From assembly GCA_050246735.1 (NCBI GenBank), contig JBFWVM010000004.1, positions 124,001 through 188,000 of the forward strand: a stretch of DNA of 64,000 nt. The letters are read 5' to 3'. Numbering within the stretch: the first letter of the stretch is position 1; the number at the start of each line of letters is the position of its first letter. The notes beneath the pieces were generated by a model. The model was not told where the DNA came from. It saw only the letters and a program-made list of their open reading frames with translations, and did not search any database. Positions 7,841 to 16,653 of this stretch are shown here, piece by piece. This DNA comes from Taklimakanibacter sp050246735. Lineage in GTDB: Bacteria > Pseudomonadota > Alphaproteobacteria > Rhizobiales > Aestuariivirgaceae. Both the position numbers and the translations under genes were made by a program.

Positions 7841-10198
7841 TCAGAAGCGTGTGCCGACGGAGAAGCGGAACAGCTCCTCCTCGTCATAGGAGGCCTTGAT
7901 CAGGGGATAGGCCACATCGACGCGCAAGGGTCCGAAGGGCGACTGCCAGATCACCCCGGCGCCGACCGACATGCGGAAGGCTATGGTGTCGAAGACTTCG
8001 CATTCATCACTGCCGGGACCCGGAGGACATATGCTGTTGGCAGCCTCATCCACGGTATGTTCGGGCGCTCCGAAGACCGTGCCGAAATCGGTGAAGACCG
8101 CACCCTCGAGGCCGAACTCGTCGGGCAGGCCCAGGGGGAAGGTCGTCTCGACCGTGCCGATGGCATAGGTGTAGCCGCCGATGGCGTCGCTGTCGCCATG
8201 GGTGTTGGTCATGCGCGGGCCGACGCCGCCGCGCTCGAAGCCGCGGAAGGTGTCGGAGCCCTTGAAGAAGCGGTCCTGGATCGGGATGTCGTCGCTGGTC
8301 AGGGGCTCCATATGGCCGGCATTGGCCTCGAACTTGAGCACCACGCCGTCGAACAGGAGCGGCATGAAGTAATAGGCCGAGGCGTCGACGCTGGCGTAGT
8401 AGACGTCGCCGCCGAGCCCCGCGATCTCGAGCGTGCCCTTGCCGCGGAAGCCCTTGGTCGGCTTGGAAGGGTTGTCCAGGTCGTCATAGACATAGCCCAT
8501 GGCGACGGCGGACTTCCAGGTCACGCCCTCGGAATCGAGGATGGCGGGCGACACGTCGTCCTCGTCGTCGATCTCGATCTCGCGCCGCGTCAGCGAGTAT
8601 TTGAAGCTGAGCGACTGCCATTCGTCGAGGCGGAAGCCGGTGCGCAGCGCGCCGCCATAGCGGGTGCTGTTATAGCGCGAGGTGTCGGTGTCGTCGGAGC
8701 GCGTGCCGTAGAGGTCGAAGCCCGCCGACATCGGCATGTCGAGGAAATACGGCTCGGTGAAGCCGAAATCGACGGTCTGCCGTTCCCAGCTCAATTGCGT
8801 GTTGAGCCTGACGTTCTGGCCGCGGCCCAGGAGGTTGCGCTCGGTGACGCTGATGCCGCCGATGACGCCGTCGGAGGTCGAATAGCCGGCCGTCAGGTTG
8901 AGAGAGCCGGTGGATTTCTCGACCACCTCGACGATCAGGACGACGCGGTCGGGCGCCGAGCCCGGCTCCTGGCGTATGTCGATCTTCTCGAAGAAGTCGA
9001 GGGAGGTCAGGCGGCGGCGGCCGCGCTCGACTAGCACGCGGTTATAGGCGTCGCCCTCGAACAGGCGCAGCTCGCGGCGGATCACCTCGTCGAGAGTGCG
9101 GGTGTTGCCGATGATGTCGATGCGCTCGATATAGGTGCGCGGGCCCTCGGTGACGTTGTAGGTGATATCCAGGGTGCGGTTGGGCTCGTCCTTCTTGATG
9201 TCGGGCTCGACCTTGGCGAAGGCATAGCCGGCCTTGCCGGCTTCGATGGTGATATTCTCGACCGTCTTGTCGACCTTGGTCGCGTCATAGTCCTCGCCGG
9301 GCGTGAGCCGCACCGCCTCGCGCAGGGCATCCTCGTCGAGATTGGTGTCGCCCTTGTTGATGGCGACGTTGTTCACCTTGTAGAGCGGCCCCTCTTCGAC
9401 CGTGAAGGTGATGTAGAAGCTCTCCCCGTCCGGAGCCAGCTCGGCATCGGCGGAGATGACGCGGAAATCGGCGAAGCCGTTCTTCAGGTAGTAGCGGCGC
9501 AGCAGTTCCTGGTCGTAATTGAGCCGGTCGGGGTCGTAGCGGTCGGCGGTCGAGAGGAACTTCCACCAGGTGTGCTCCGCCGTGGTGATCTGCGAGCGCA
9601 GGTCGCTGTCGCTGAAGGCTTCGTTGCCGACGAAGGTGATGCTCTTGACCCTGGTCTCCACGCCTTCGGTGATCTCGTAGACGAGATCGACGCGGTTCTG
9701 CGGCAGGCGGATGATCTTGGGCTCGACGCGGGCGGAATAGAAGCCGGCGCGGCGGTAGACCGCGATGATGCGCTGGACGTCGCTCTGCACCTTGGCGCGC
9801 GTGAACATCGTGCGCTCCTTGAGCTCGACCTCCTTTTGCAGATCCTTGTCCTTGACCTCGCTGTTGCCCTCGAAATTCACCCGGTTGATCATCGGGTTCT
9901 CTTCGATCACCACGACAAGGATGGTGCCGCGGCGGAAGATGCGGACGTCCGAGAAGAGCCCGGTCTGGAACAGGGTCTTCAGCGATTCATCGATCTTCTC
10001 GCTGTCGAACGGATCGCCCGGACCAAGCTGCATGTAGGAGATGACGGTCTCGGCCTCGATGCGCTGGTTGCCTTCGACCACGATGCGGCCGATGGTCTGC
10101 GCCTGGGCGGCGGATGCGAATTCCTGGGGTGCGGCTACGGGGAGCGCAAAGCACAACAAGCACGCAAAAACTGCGATGATGACTGACTGGTAACGCAT
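7841..10198 (-). CDS. bamA: Outer membrane protein assembly factor BamA (Omp85)
   Basis: A 785-residue Omp85 protein that inserts beta-barrel proteins into the outer membrane. The N-terminus has a signal peptide with likely cleavage after the AQA near residue 34. About five POTRA repeats follow (roughly residues 35-355, each with a V-x-G-N type strand, for example VEGNQRI and FVGNEAF). The C-terminal half is a beta-barrel with the VRLNTQ and GGVGPR loop regions, ending in the terminal aromatic RF. It sits between rseP and fabZ on the same strand. The AT-rich 110 bases upstream probably hold its own promoter. Its presence shows the cell has a diderm envelope. Confidence 0.95.
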   Translation of the reverse strand: MRYQSVIIAVFACLLCFALPVAAPQEFASAAQAQTIGRIVVEGNQRIEAETVISYMQLGPGDPFDSEKIDESLKTLFQTGLFSDVRIFRRGTILVVVIEENPMINRVNFEGNSEVKDKDLQKEVELKERTMFTRAKVQSDVQRIIAVYRRAGFYSARVEPKIIRLPQNRVDLVYEITEGVETRVKSITFVGNEAFSDSDLRSQITTAEHTWWKFLSTADRYDPDRLNYDQELLRRYYLKNGFADFRVISADAELAPDGESFYITFTVEEGPLYKVNNVAINKGDTNLDEDALREAVRLTPGEDYDATKVDKTVENITIEAGKAGYAFAKVEPDIKKDEPNRTLDITYNVTEGPRTYIERIDIIGNTRTLDEVIRRELRLFEGDAYNRVLVERGRRRLTSLDFFEKIDIRQEPGSAPDRVVLIVEVVEKSTGSLNLTAGYSTSDGVIGGISVTERNLLGRGQNVRLNTQLSWERQTVDFGFTEPYFLDMPMSAGFDLYGTRSDDTDTSRYNSTRYGGALRTGFRLDEWQSLSFKYSLTRREIEIDDEDDVSPAILDSEGVTWKSAVAMGYVYDDLDNPSKPTKGFRGKGTLEIAGLGGDVYYASVDASAYYFMPLLFDGVVLKFEANAGHMEPLTSDDIPIQDRFFKGSDTFRGFERGGVGPRMTNTHGDSDAIGGYTYAIGTVETTFPLGLPDEFGLEGAVFTDFGTVFGAPEHTVDEAANSICPPGPGSDECEVFDTIAFRMSVGAGVIWQSPFGPLRVDVAYPLIKASYDEEELFRFSVGTRF

Positions 10199-10308
10199 TC
10201 CCTGGTATTCAATCCCCTGCTAAGCGCCCGATCGCCTAAGAATCCCCACGCCCGGGTGTCGTTTTACGCTGTTTCATACCGAATGCAAATGAACTTTTTT
10301 GCCTTATT

Positions 10309-11448
10309 TCAATAAGCTAGGTTTCCAAGCACGGCACGCATCAGATCGTTCAAATTGCCCACCAGCATGATGAAGATCACCACCGCGAAGCCGATGCGGA
10401 AGCTCCATTCCTGCGCCTGGGGACCGAGCGGCTTGCGGCGAACGGCCTCTATTGCATAGAAGAGAAGATGGCCGCCATCGAGCATTGGAATAGGAAAGAG
10501 GTTAATCAATCCGATAGTCACCGACAGCAGGGCGATCATGTAGATATAGGGGAAGATTCCGTTGGAGGCGGCATCCCCGCTGAGCTTGGCCATGGTGCCG
10601 ACCCCGCCAAGCTGCCCGAGCGTGTCCTGGCCGATGACCAGGCGCCCGACATATTGCAGGGTCATCACCACGATCCGCTCGATCTGCTGGGCCGAGAGCT
10701 CGAAGGACCTCAGAACGCCCACGCTGTGATAGTTAGAGGGATCGTCGCTCGACCTGGCGCCGATCCGCCCGATCGTGATCTTGCCGTAGAAGCCCCGGTC
10801 GATGACCTCGACGCGCGGAACGATCGTGAACTTCAGGGCCTCGCCGGCGCGGTCGATGTCGAACACCAGGCTCTTGTCCGGGCTCTCGCTCACGATCGCC
10901 ACGATGTCGTTGAAAGCCTGAACCGGCTCGTCATTGATGCGGACGACGACGTCGTTGGCCTGAAGGCCGGCTTCGGCGGCCGGCCATCCCGGCGTCACCT
11001 CGCCGATCTTCGTTCCGGGCGTCTGGTCGCCGAGAAAATAGAGGGCGCCCGCGAACAGGAAGAAGGCCAGGATGAAATTCGCCACCGGTCCGGCCAGGAC
11101 CACGAGGGAGCGCTGCCAGATCGGCTTGCCATGGAACTCGTCGGGCTGCGGCGGCGCGTCGAGATCGGGCTGGCTCGCCGCGTTCATGTCGCCGGCGAAC
11201 TTCACATAGCCGCCGACCGGCAGCCAGCCGACCTTCCAGCGGGTGCCATGGCGATCGGTCCTGCCCCAGATCTCGCGTCCGAAGCCGATCGAGAAGACGT
11301 CGACCTTCATGCCGCACAGGCGGGCGACTTTGAAGTGGCCGTATTCGTGGATGAAGACGATGACGGTCAGCGCCACCAGGAGCGCCGCGGTATAGCCGCC
11401 ATAGCTGAGAGCGGCTGCCGGAAAGGTTGCGAGCAAGTCCATACTCAT
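10309..11448 (-). CDS. rseP: Site-2 zinc metalloprotease RseP
   Basis: A 379-residue intramembrane protease that cuts membrane-bound anti-sigma factors and leftover signal peptides. The active site HEYGH is at residues 34-38 in the first transmembrane helix; the second motif, LDG, is at 323-325. A PDZ domain lies near residues 120-205. The frame opens at the ATG at 11448, but an AGGGA sits only one base in front of it. The same AGGGA is seven bases before the second ATG (11442), which is the more likely start. Downstream neighbour is bamA. The dxr gene, often found between cdsA and rseP, is absent. Confidence 0.94.
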   Translation of the reverse strand: MSMDLLATFPAAALSYGGYTAALLVALTVIVFIHEYGHFKVARLCGMKVDVFSIGFGREIWGRTDRHGTRWKVGWLPVGGYVKFAGDMNAASQPDLDAPPQPDEFHGKPIWQRSLVVLAGPVANFILAFFLFAGALYFLGDQTPGTKIGEVTPGWPAAEAGLQANDVVVRINDEPVQAFNDIVAIVSESPDKSLVFDIDRAGEALKFTIVPRVEVIDRGFYGKITIGRIGARSSDDPSNYHSVGVLRSFELSAQQIERIVVMTLQYVGRLVIGQDTLGQLGGVGTMAKLSGDAASNGIFPYIYMIALLSVTIGLINLFPIPMLDGGHLLFYAIEAVRRKPLGPQAQEWSFRIGFAVVIFIMLVGNLNDLMRAVLGNLAY

Positions 11449-11460
11449 TTCCCTGTGTCA

Positions 11461-11483
11461 ATTCCGGCCCAAGCCACCGGAAT
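11461..11483 (-). promoter_or_regulatory. Inverted repeat just upstream of rseP
   Basis: ATTCCGG and CCGGAAT are perfect complements separated by nine bases, ending about 13 bases before the first rseP start codon. In the transcript this forms a seven-pair hairpin next to the ribosome-binding site. It could tune rseP translation or be a protein operator; nothing in the sequence decides which. Confidence 0.35.
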
Positions 11484-11577
11484 GATTCGTCTTTCGCAAA
11501 GCCTGTGCCAGCCGAACCGTGGGCATGAACGCCTTGTTAACCACGAAACCCTGTCATTGCGACAACATTTCGGCACT

Positions 11578-12432
11578 CTAGGGCCAGCCGACAAAAAGTT
11601 CGTTACCGATGCCAAAAAGCCTCACCGCGACGACAATGGCGGCAAGGACGAGGCTGGCCGCGACAAGGCCGTCGACACGATCGAGCACACCGCCATGGCC
11701 GGGTATGAGCCGGCCCGAGTCCTTCACGCCGTAGTGGCGTTTGAGGGCCGATTCAAACAGGTCGCCGAGCTGCTCGACGACGGCGAGAACGCCGCCCAGC
11801 ACGGCCAGGAGGACAAGGTTCACCGGGCTCGCCGCCCAGCCCACGGCAAGGCCGGCCGCAGCGCCGCCCGCGACCGCCCCCCAGAGCCCCGCCCAGGTCT
11901 TCTTGGGCGAGATGCGCGGGGCGAGCTTCGCGCCGCCGATCAGGCGGCCGGCGAAATAGGCGCAGATATCGGCGGCCCATACCACCGCGAACAGCCACAT
12001 GATGGTGAGCATGCCGGCGTCGCTCGCGCCGCGCAGGATCACGAAAGCCATCGCCGGCAGCCCGACATAGGGCACGCCCGCCAGCACCCAGATGCCGATC
12101 TTGCGCTTCTGCAGCACCGCCATCGCGGCGCTCATCAGCGCGATGACGGCAATGACCAGAAGCGTCGCCGGCCAGTCGAGCGAAACGGTGAGGAAGGCGC
12201 CGCACAGGCCGGCGGCGGCGTGCAGGGCGAATTGCGCCGAGCTCCTGTCGTGGACGATGTTGGTCCATTCATGCGCCATCATCACGGCGAGCAGCGCCAC
12301 CAGGAGATGGAACCAGGTGTCGCCCAGCCACACGTCCAGGAGAACCGCGGGAATCAGGATGGCGGACGACAGGGTGCGTATCCCGAGATCCCGCCAGTCG
12401 GCGCTTTGCGGCTGATCCGGGATTCCGGTCAT
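11578..12432 (-). CDS. cdsA: Phosphatidate cytidylyltransferase (CDP-diglyceride synthase)
   Basis: A 284-residue inner-membrane enzyme that makes CDP-diacylglycerol from phosphatidate and CTP, the branch point of phospholipid synthesis. About seven to eight hydrophobic helices are visible. The family signature near the C-terminus reads KDSGRLIPGHGG then DRVD, with PGHGG at residues 244-248 and D251/D254 as likely metal ligands. Its ATG lies one base after the uppS stop, so the two are translated from one message. A 129-base gap separates it from rseP. Confidence 0.93.
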   Translation of the reverse strand: MTGIPDQPQSADWRDLGIRTLSSAILIPAVLLDVWLGDTWFHLLVALLAVMMAHEWTNIVHDRSSAQFALHAAAGLCGAFLTVSLDWPATLLVIAVIALMSAAMAVLQKRKIGIWVLAGVPYVGLPAMAFVILRGASDAGMLTIMWLFAVVWAADICAYFAGRLIGGAKLAPRISPKKTWAGLWGAVAGGAAAGLAVGWAASPVNLVLLAVLGGVLAVVEQLGDLFESALKRHYGVKDSGRLIPGHGGVLDRVDGLVAASLVLAAIVVAVRLFGIGNELFVGWP

Positions 12433-12433
12433 C

Positions 12434-13168
<735 letters not shown>

Positions 13169-13209
13169 CGCGACTGCCCCTCATGGGCATGGTCCGAACG
13201 GCCGGCCGC

Positions 13210-13776
13210 TCAGACCTGCATGATCTCGCCTTCCTTGGCCTTGAGCGCGGCGTCGATTTCCTTGATCGTGTCATCGGTCATCTTCTGCACTTCGTCCGAC
13301 TTCTGGCGGTGCTCGTCCTCGCTCATCTGATGGCCCTTCTCGAGCGCCTTGAGCTGGTCCATGCCGTCGCGGCGCACGTTGCGCACCGCGACGCGGGCCT
13401 TCTCGGCATATTGATGCGCCACCTTGACGAGCTCCTTGCGGCGGTCCTGGGTGAGATCGGGCATGCGCAGGCGGATGACCTGGCCCTCGGTCTGCGGATT
13501 GAGGCCAAGATTGGACGCCCTGATCGCCTTCTCGACCGCGATCACCAGTCCCCTGTCCCAGACCTGGATCGACAGCATGCGCGGCTCGGGCACCGTGACG
13601 GTCGCCACCTGGTTGAGCGGCATCGACGCGCCATAGGCATCGACATGGATGGGGTCGACAAGGCTCACGGCGGCCCGCCCGGTGCGCAGGCCGCCGAAAT
13701 CATGCTTCAGGGCCTCGACGGCGCCGTGCATGCGCCGCTTGAGCTCCTTCGCGTCGAATGGGGTTGGCTGTGCCAT
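13210..13776 (-). CDS. frr: Ribosome recycling factor
   Basis: A 188-residue protein that, with EF-G, splits the post-termination ribosome. It shows the three-helix-bundle pattern of RRF with conserved LRTGRA, the PEPRMLSIQVWD strand and the C-terminal DEVQKMTD helix. It follows pyrH by five bases and so shares its transcript. Confidence 0.96.
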   Translation of the reverse strand: MAQPTPFDAKELKRRMHGAVEALKHDFGGLRTGRAAVSLVDPIHVDAYGASMPLNQVATVTVPEPRMLSIQVWDRGLVIAVEKAIRASNLGLNPQTEGQVIRLRMPDLTQDRRKELVKVAHQYAEKARVAVRNVRRDGMDQLKALEKGHQMSEDEHRQKSDEVQKMTDDTIKEIDAALKAKEGEIMQV

Positions 13777-13781
13777 GGCAT

Positions 13782-14507
13782 TCAGTCTCTCGTCACTATG
13801 GTAAATTTGCCCGACCCTTTCAGGGCGGCGAGCACCGCGCCGGGCGTGCGGATCGAGAACACAACTACCGGAATCCCGTTATCCCGTGCAAGCGCGATGG
13901 CGGCGGGGTCCATGATGCGCAGGTCGCGCGCCAGGATCTCGCCGAAGGTGATGCGCTCGAAGCGCCTGGCGGATGGGTCCGTCTTGGGGTCGGCGGAATA
14001 GACGCCGTCGACGCTGGTGCCCTTGAGCAACGCGTCGCAGCCCATCTCGGCCGCCCTGAGCGCCGCCCCGGTGTCGGTGGTGAAGAACGGCAGGCCGGTC
14101 CCCGCCGCGCAGATGACCACCCTGCCCGCCGCGAGATGATGGACCGCCTTGGCGCGGGCGTAGGTCTCGCACACCGTGGGCATGGCGATCGCCGACAGGA
14201 CGCGGGCATCGACGCCCTTGCCCTGCAGCGCGCCCTGCATGGCGAGCGCGTTCATCACGGTCGCCAATATGCCCATATGGTCGGCGCTGACCCTGTCCAT
14301 GCCCTTGGCGGCCTGGGCCATGCCGCGGAATATGTTGCCGCCGCCGATGACCAGGCTGAGCTGGACGCCGGTCTCGAGCGCGTCGACGATCTCGGACGCC
14401 ACCCGCTCGACCGTGCCCAGGTCGATGCCGAAGGGCTGCGCCCCCATCAGGACTTCACCGGAGACTTTCAGGAGGACGCGCTTGAAGGCAAGTTTGGCCA
14501 TGGTCAT
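13782..14507 (-). CDS. pyrH: UMP kinase
   Basis: A 241-residue amino-acid-kinase-fold enzyme phosphorylating UMP to UDP. The start region reads FKRVLLKVSGEVLMG, followed by the glycine-rich VIGGGNIFRG and the C-terminal VDGVYSADPKTDP motif. I chose the ATG at 14507; a second ATG at 14501 is equally compatible with family alignments, and neither has a strong ribosome-binding site. A longer in-frame extension upstream has no family similarity. It sits between tsf (137-base gap) and frr. Confidence 0.94.
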   Translation of the reverse strand: MTMAKLAFKRVLLKVSGEVLMGAQPFGIDLGTVERVASEIVDALETGVQLSLVIGGGNIFRGMAQAAKGMDRVSADHMGILATVMNALAMQGALQGKGVDARVLSAIAMPTVCETYARAKAVHHLAAGRVVICAAGTGLPFFTTDTGAALRAAEMGCDALLKGTSVDGVYSADPKTDPSARRFERITFGEILARDLRIMDPAAIALARDNGIPVVVFSIRTPGAVLAALKGSGKFTIVTRD

Positions 14508-14644
14508 CCGAAGGGGGCAATGGAAGGGAGTGCGGGAAATAGCACATCTGGCGCCCGCGCGCGCGATTCGCAGGCTGTAGGGCAAATCCCGCCGAAGTTG
14601 AAGGGGGTTGCCGCAGGCCCGCAACCGGCCCGTCTTGCGCCGGA

Positions 14645-15565
14645 TCAGGCGCCGGCGGCCTTGGCGACCTCGGCGGCGAAGTCGTCTTCCTTCTTCTCGA
14701 TGCCTTCGCCGAGCTGCATGCGCACGTAACCCTTGATCCTGACCGGGGCGCCTGCCTTGTTGCCGGCCTCGGCCAGGACCTGGCTCACCGACTTGGCGCC
14801 GTCATGGACATAGGCCTGCTCGAGGAGGCAGTTCTCCTTGGCATAGGACTTGAGGCCGCTCTCCATGATCTTTTCCAGGACCTTCTCGGGCTTGCCGGCA
14901 TTCTTCTCGGCGAGAATGGCCTTCTCGCGCTCGAGCGTCTCCCTGGGCACGCCGGCGAGGTCGAGGGCGACCGGATTGGTCGCCGCGACATGCATCGCCA
15001 GCATCTTGCCGAGCTGCGCCAGCTCGTCCTTCCCGCCGGTCGATTCGAGCGCCACGATCACGCCGATCTTGCCGAGGCCGGGCGCGACCTGGTTGTGCAT
15101 GTAGCTGCCGATGACGCCGTCGGTGACGCGCAGCGCCGCGGTGCGGCGCACGCCCATGTTCTCGCCGATCGAGGCCACCAGCTCGGCGACATATTCGGCG
15201 ACCGCATGCTTGGAGCCCGGATAGTGCGCTGTCTTCAGCTTCTCGGTGCTGCCTTCCGCCTTGAGGGCGAGCTTGGCGATGTCGGCGACCATCGCCTGGA
15301 ACTTGTCGTTGCGGGCGACGAAATCGGTCTCGGAGTTGACCTCGACCAAGGCGCCGGCATTGCCGTCGACAGCCAGCCCGACCAGCCCTTCGGCGGCGAC
15401 GCGCGTCGATTTCTTCGCCGCCTTGGCCAGGCCCTTGGCCCTGAGCCAGTCGACGGCGGCATCCATGTCGCCATTGGTGGCGGCGAGCGCCGCCTTGCAG
15501 TCCATCATGCCTACGCCGGTCTTCTCGCGCAGGTCCTTCACCATTGCTGCGGTGATGTCAGCCAT
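14645..15565 (-). CDS. tsf: Translation elongation factor Ts
   Basis: A 306-residue guanine-nucleotide exchange factor for EF-Tu. The N-terminal UBA-like module contains the conserved VKDLREKTGVGMMDCK segment. The core has TDFVARN, the residues that contact EF-Tu, and the C-terminal module ends near VRMQLGEGIEKKEDDF. It is 55 bases downstream of rpsB, the near-universal rpsB-tsf pair. Confidence 0.96.
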   Translation of the reverse strand: MADITAAMVKDLREKTGVGMMDCKAALAATNGDMDAAVDWLRAKGLAKAAKKSTRVAAEGLVGLAVDGNAGALVEVNSETDFVARNDKFQAMVADIAKLALKAEGSTEKLKTAHYPGSKHAVAEYVAELVASIGENMGVRRTAALRVTDGVIGSYMHNQVAPGLGKIGVIVALESTGGKDELAQLGKMLAMHVAATNPVALDLAGVPRETLEREKAILAEKNAGKPEKVLEKIMESGLKSYAKENCLLEQAYVHDGAKSVSQVLAEAGNKAGAPVRIKGYVRMQLGEGIEKKEDDFAAEVAKAAGA

Positions 15566-15620
15566 GTTCGTCCTCGTGGGTAGGAGTCCGCCCCTGGGGA
15601 ACGGACCCGTTCAGTGGTAA

Positions 15621-16385
15621 TCAGGCGCTGGCCGCTTCCGGCAGCTCTTCGCCCTGCGGATTCTCGGATTCGCCGATGTCATGGCCCGCCCCGCGCTGGC
15701 CTTGCGAGATGCCCTCGATGCAGGCGCGGCTGACGAGATCGCAATAAAGCGTGATGGCGCGGCCGGCATCGTCGTTGCCGGGGATCGGATAGGTGACGCC
15801 CGCCGGGTCGCAATTGGTGTCGAGGATGGCGACCACCGGGATGCCGAGGCGGTTGGCCTCCTTGATCGCCAGCTGCTCCTTGTTGGTGTCGATGACGAAG
15901 ATGATGTCGGGCGTGCCGCCCATGTCCTTGATGCCGCCGAGCGCCTGCTCGAGCTTGTCCTTCTCGCGCGTCAGCGTCAGGAGCTCGCGCTTGGTGAGGC
16001 CCATGCCTTCCTTCGCCACCGTCTCCTCGAGCTGGCGCAGGCGCTTGATCGAGTTGGAGATCGTCTTCCAGTTGGTGAGCGTGCCGCCGAGCCAGCGCGA
16101 ATTGATGTAGTACTGGGCCGATTTCTTGGCCGCATCGGCGATGGCGTCCTGGGCGGCGCGCTTGGTGCCGACGAACAGCACGCGCCCGCCGCGCGAGATC
16201 GTGTCGGCGATGGCGACGAGCGCCTGATGCAGCAGCGGCACCGTGTGGGCGAGGTCGATGATGTGAATGCCGTTGCGCGACCCATAGATGAAGGGCTTCA
16301 TCTTGGGATTCCAGCGGTGGGTCTGGTGACCGAAGTGAACGCCCGCCTCGAGGAGCTGGCGCATAGTGTATTCCGGCAGAGCCAT
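15621..16385 (-). CDS. rpsB: 30S ribosomal protein S2
   Basis: A 254-residue small-subunit protein beginning with a conserved MRQLLEAGVHFGHQ segment and containing WNPKMKPFIYG, LFVGTK and the GIPVVAILDTNCDP region. It is first in the nine-gene run that ends with fabZ. A sigma-70-like promoter about 135 bases upstream gives a long leader, in keeping with S2 autoregulation known in other bacteria. Confidence 0.96.
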   Translation of the reverse strand: MALPEYTMRQLLEAGVHFGHQTHRWNPKMKPFIYGSRNGIHIIDLAHTVPLLHQALVAIADTISRGGRVLFVGTKRAAQDAIADAAKKSAQYYINSRWLGGTLTNWKTISNSIKRLRQLEETVAKEGMGLTKRELLTLTREKDKLEQALGGIKDMGGTPDIIFVIDTNKEQLAIKEANRLGIPVVAILDTNCDPAGVTYPIPGNDDAGRAITLYCDLVSRACIEGISQGQRGAGHDIGESENPQGEELPEAASA

Positions 16386-16519
16386 GCCTGATGTCCTTTT
16401 CCGGTTGATCCGCCGCGGATGATGTGACCGGAAGATCCGGCACCGGAGGGAGGAAAGCTATGTGGGGAGCCAGGCTCCCGTGCTCTCATCCCGCATCCGC
16501 GTGTGAGTTGACGGCGGGC

Positions 16520-16548
16520 CTTATACGGAAACCCGCCGGCAAACACAA
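16520..16548 (-). promoter_or_regulatory. Candidate promoter of rpsB-tsf
   Basis: On the minus strand TTGTGT (-35) and TATAAG (-10) are separated by 17 bases. Transcription would start near 16513, giving a leader of about 128 bases before rpsB. That leader holds several GC-rich inverted repeats, including GGGAGCC/GGCTCCC and repeated CCGG-rich stems close to the start codon. A regulatory S2-binding structure is plausible but not shown. Confidence 0.5.
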
Positions 16549-16653
16549 GGGACAGGGCCCCCCTTTTTCACCCCGAAACAGCCCCTTGGCCTCGCGCGAC
16601 CTTTTTGCGTAGTCTTGCGGGAACAGGCATCCACAAGCCTGACGGAGGGGAAC

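Noticed and set aside
16507..16526. Plus-strand TTGACG and TTATAC as a promoter for the ATP-grasp gene
   Set aside because: The two hexamers are only seven bases apart, far from the 16-18 needed.
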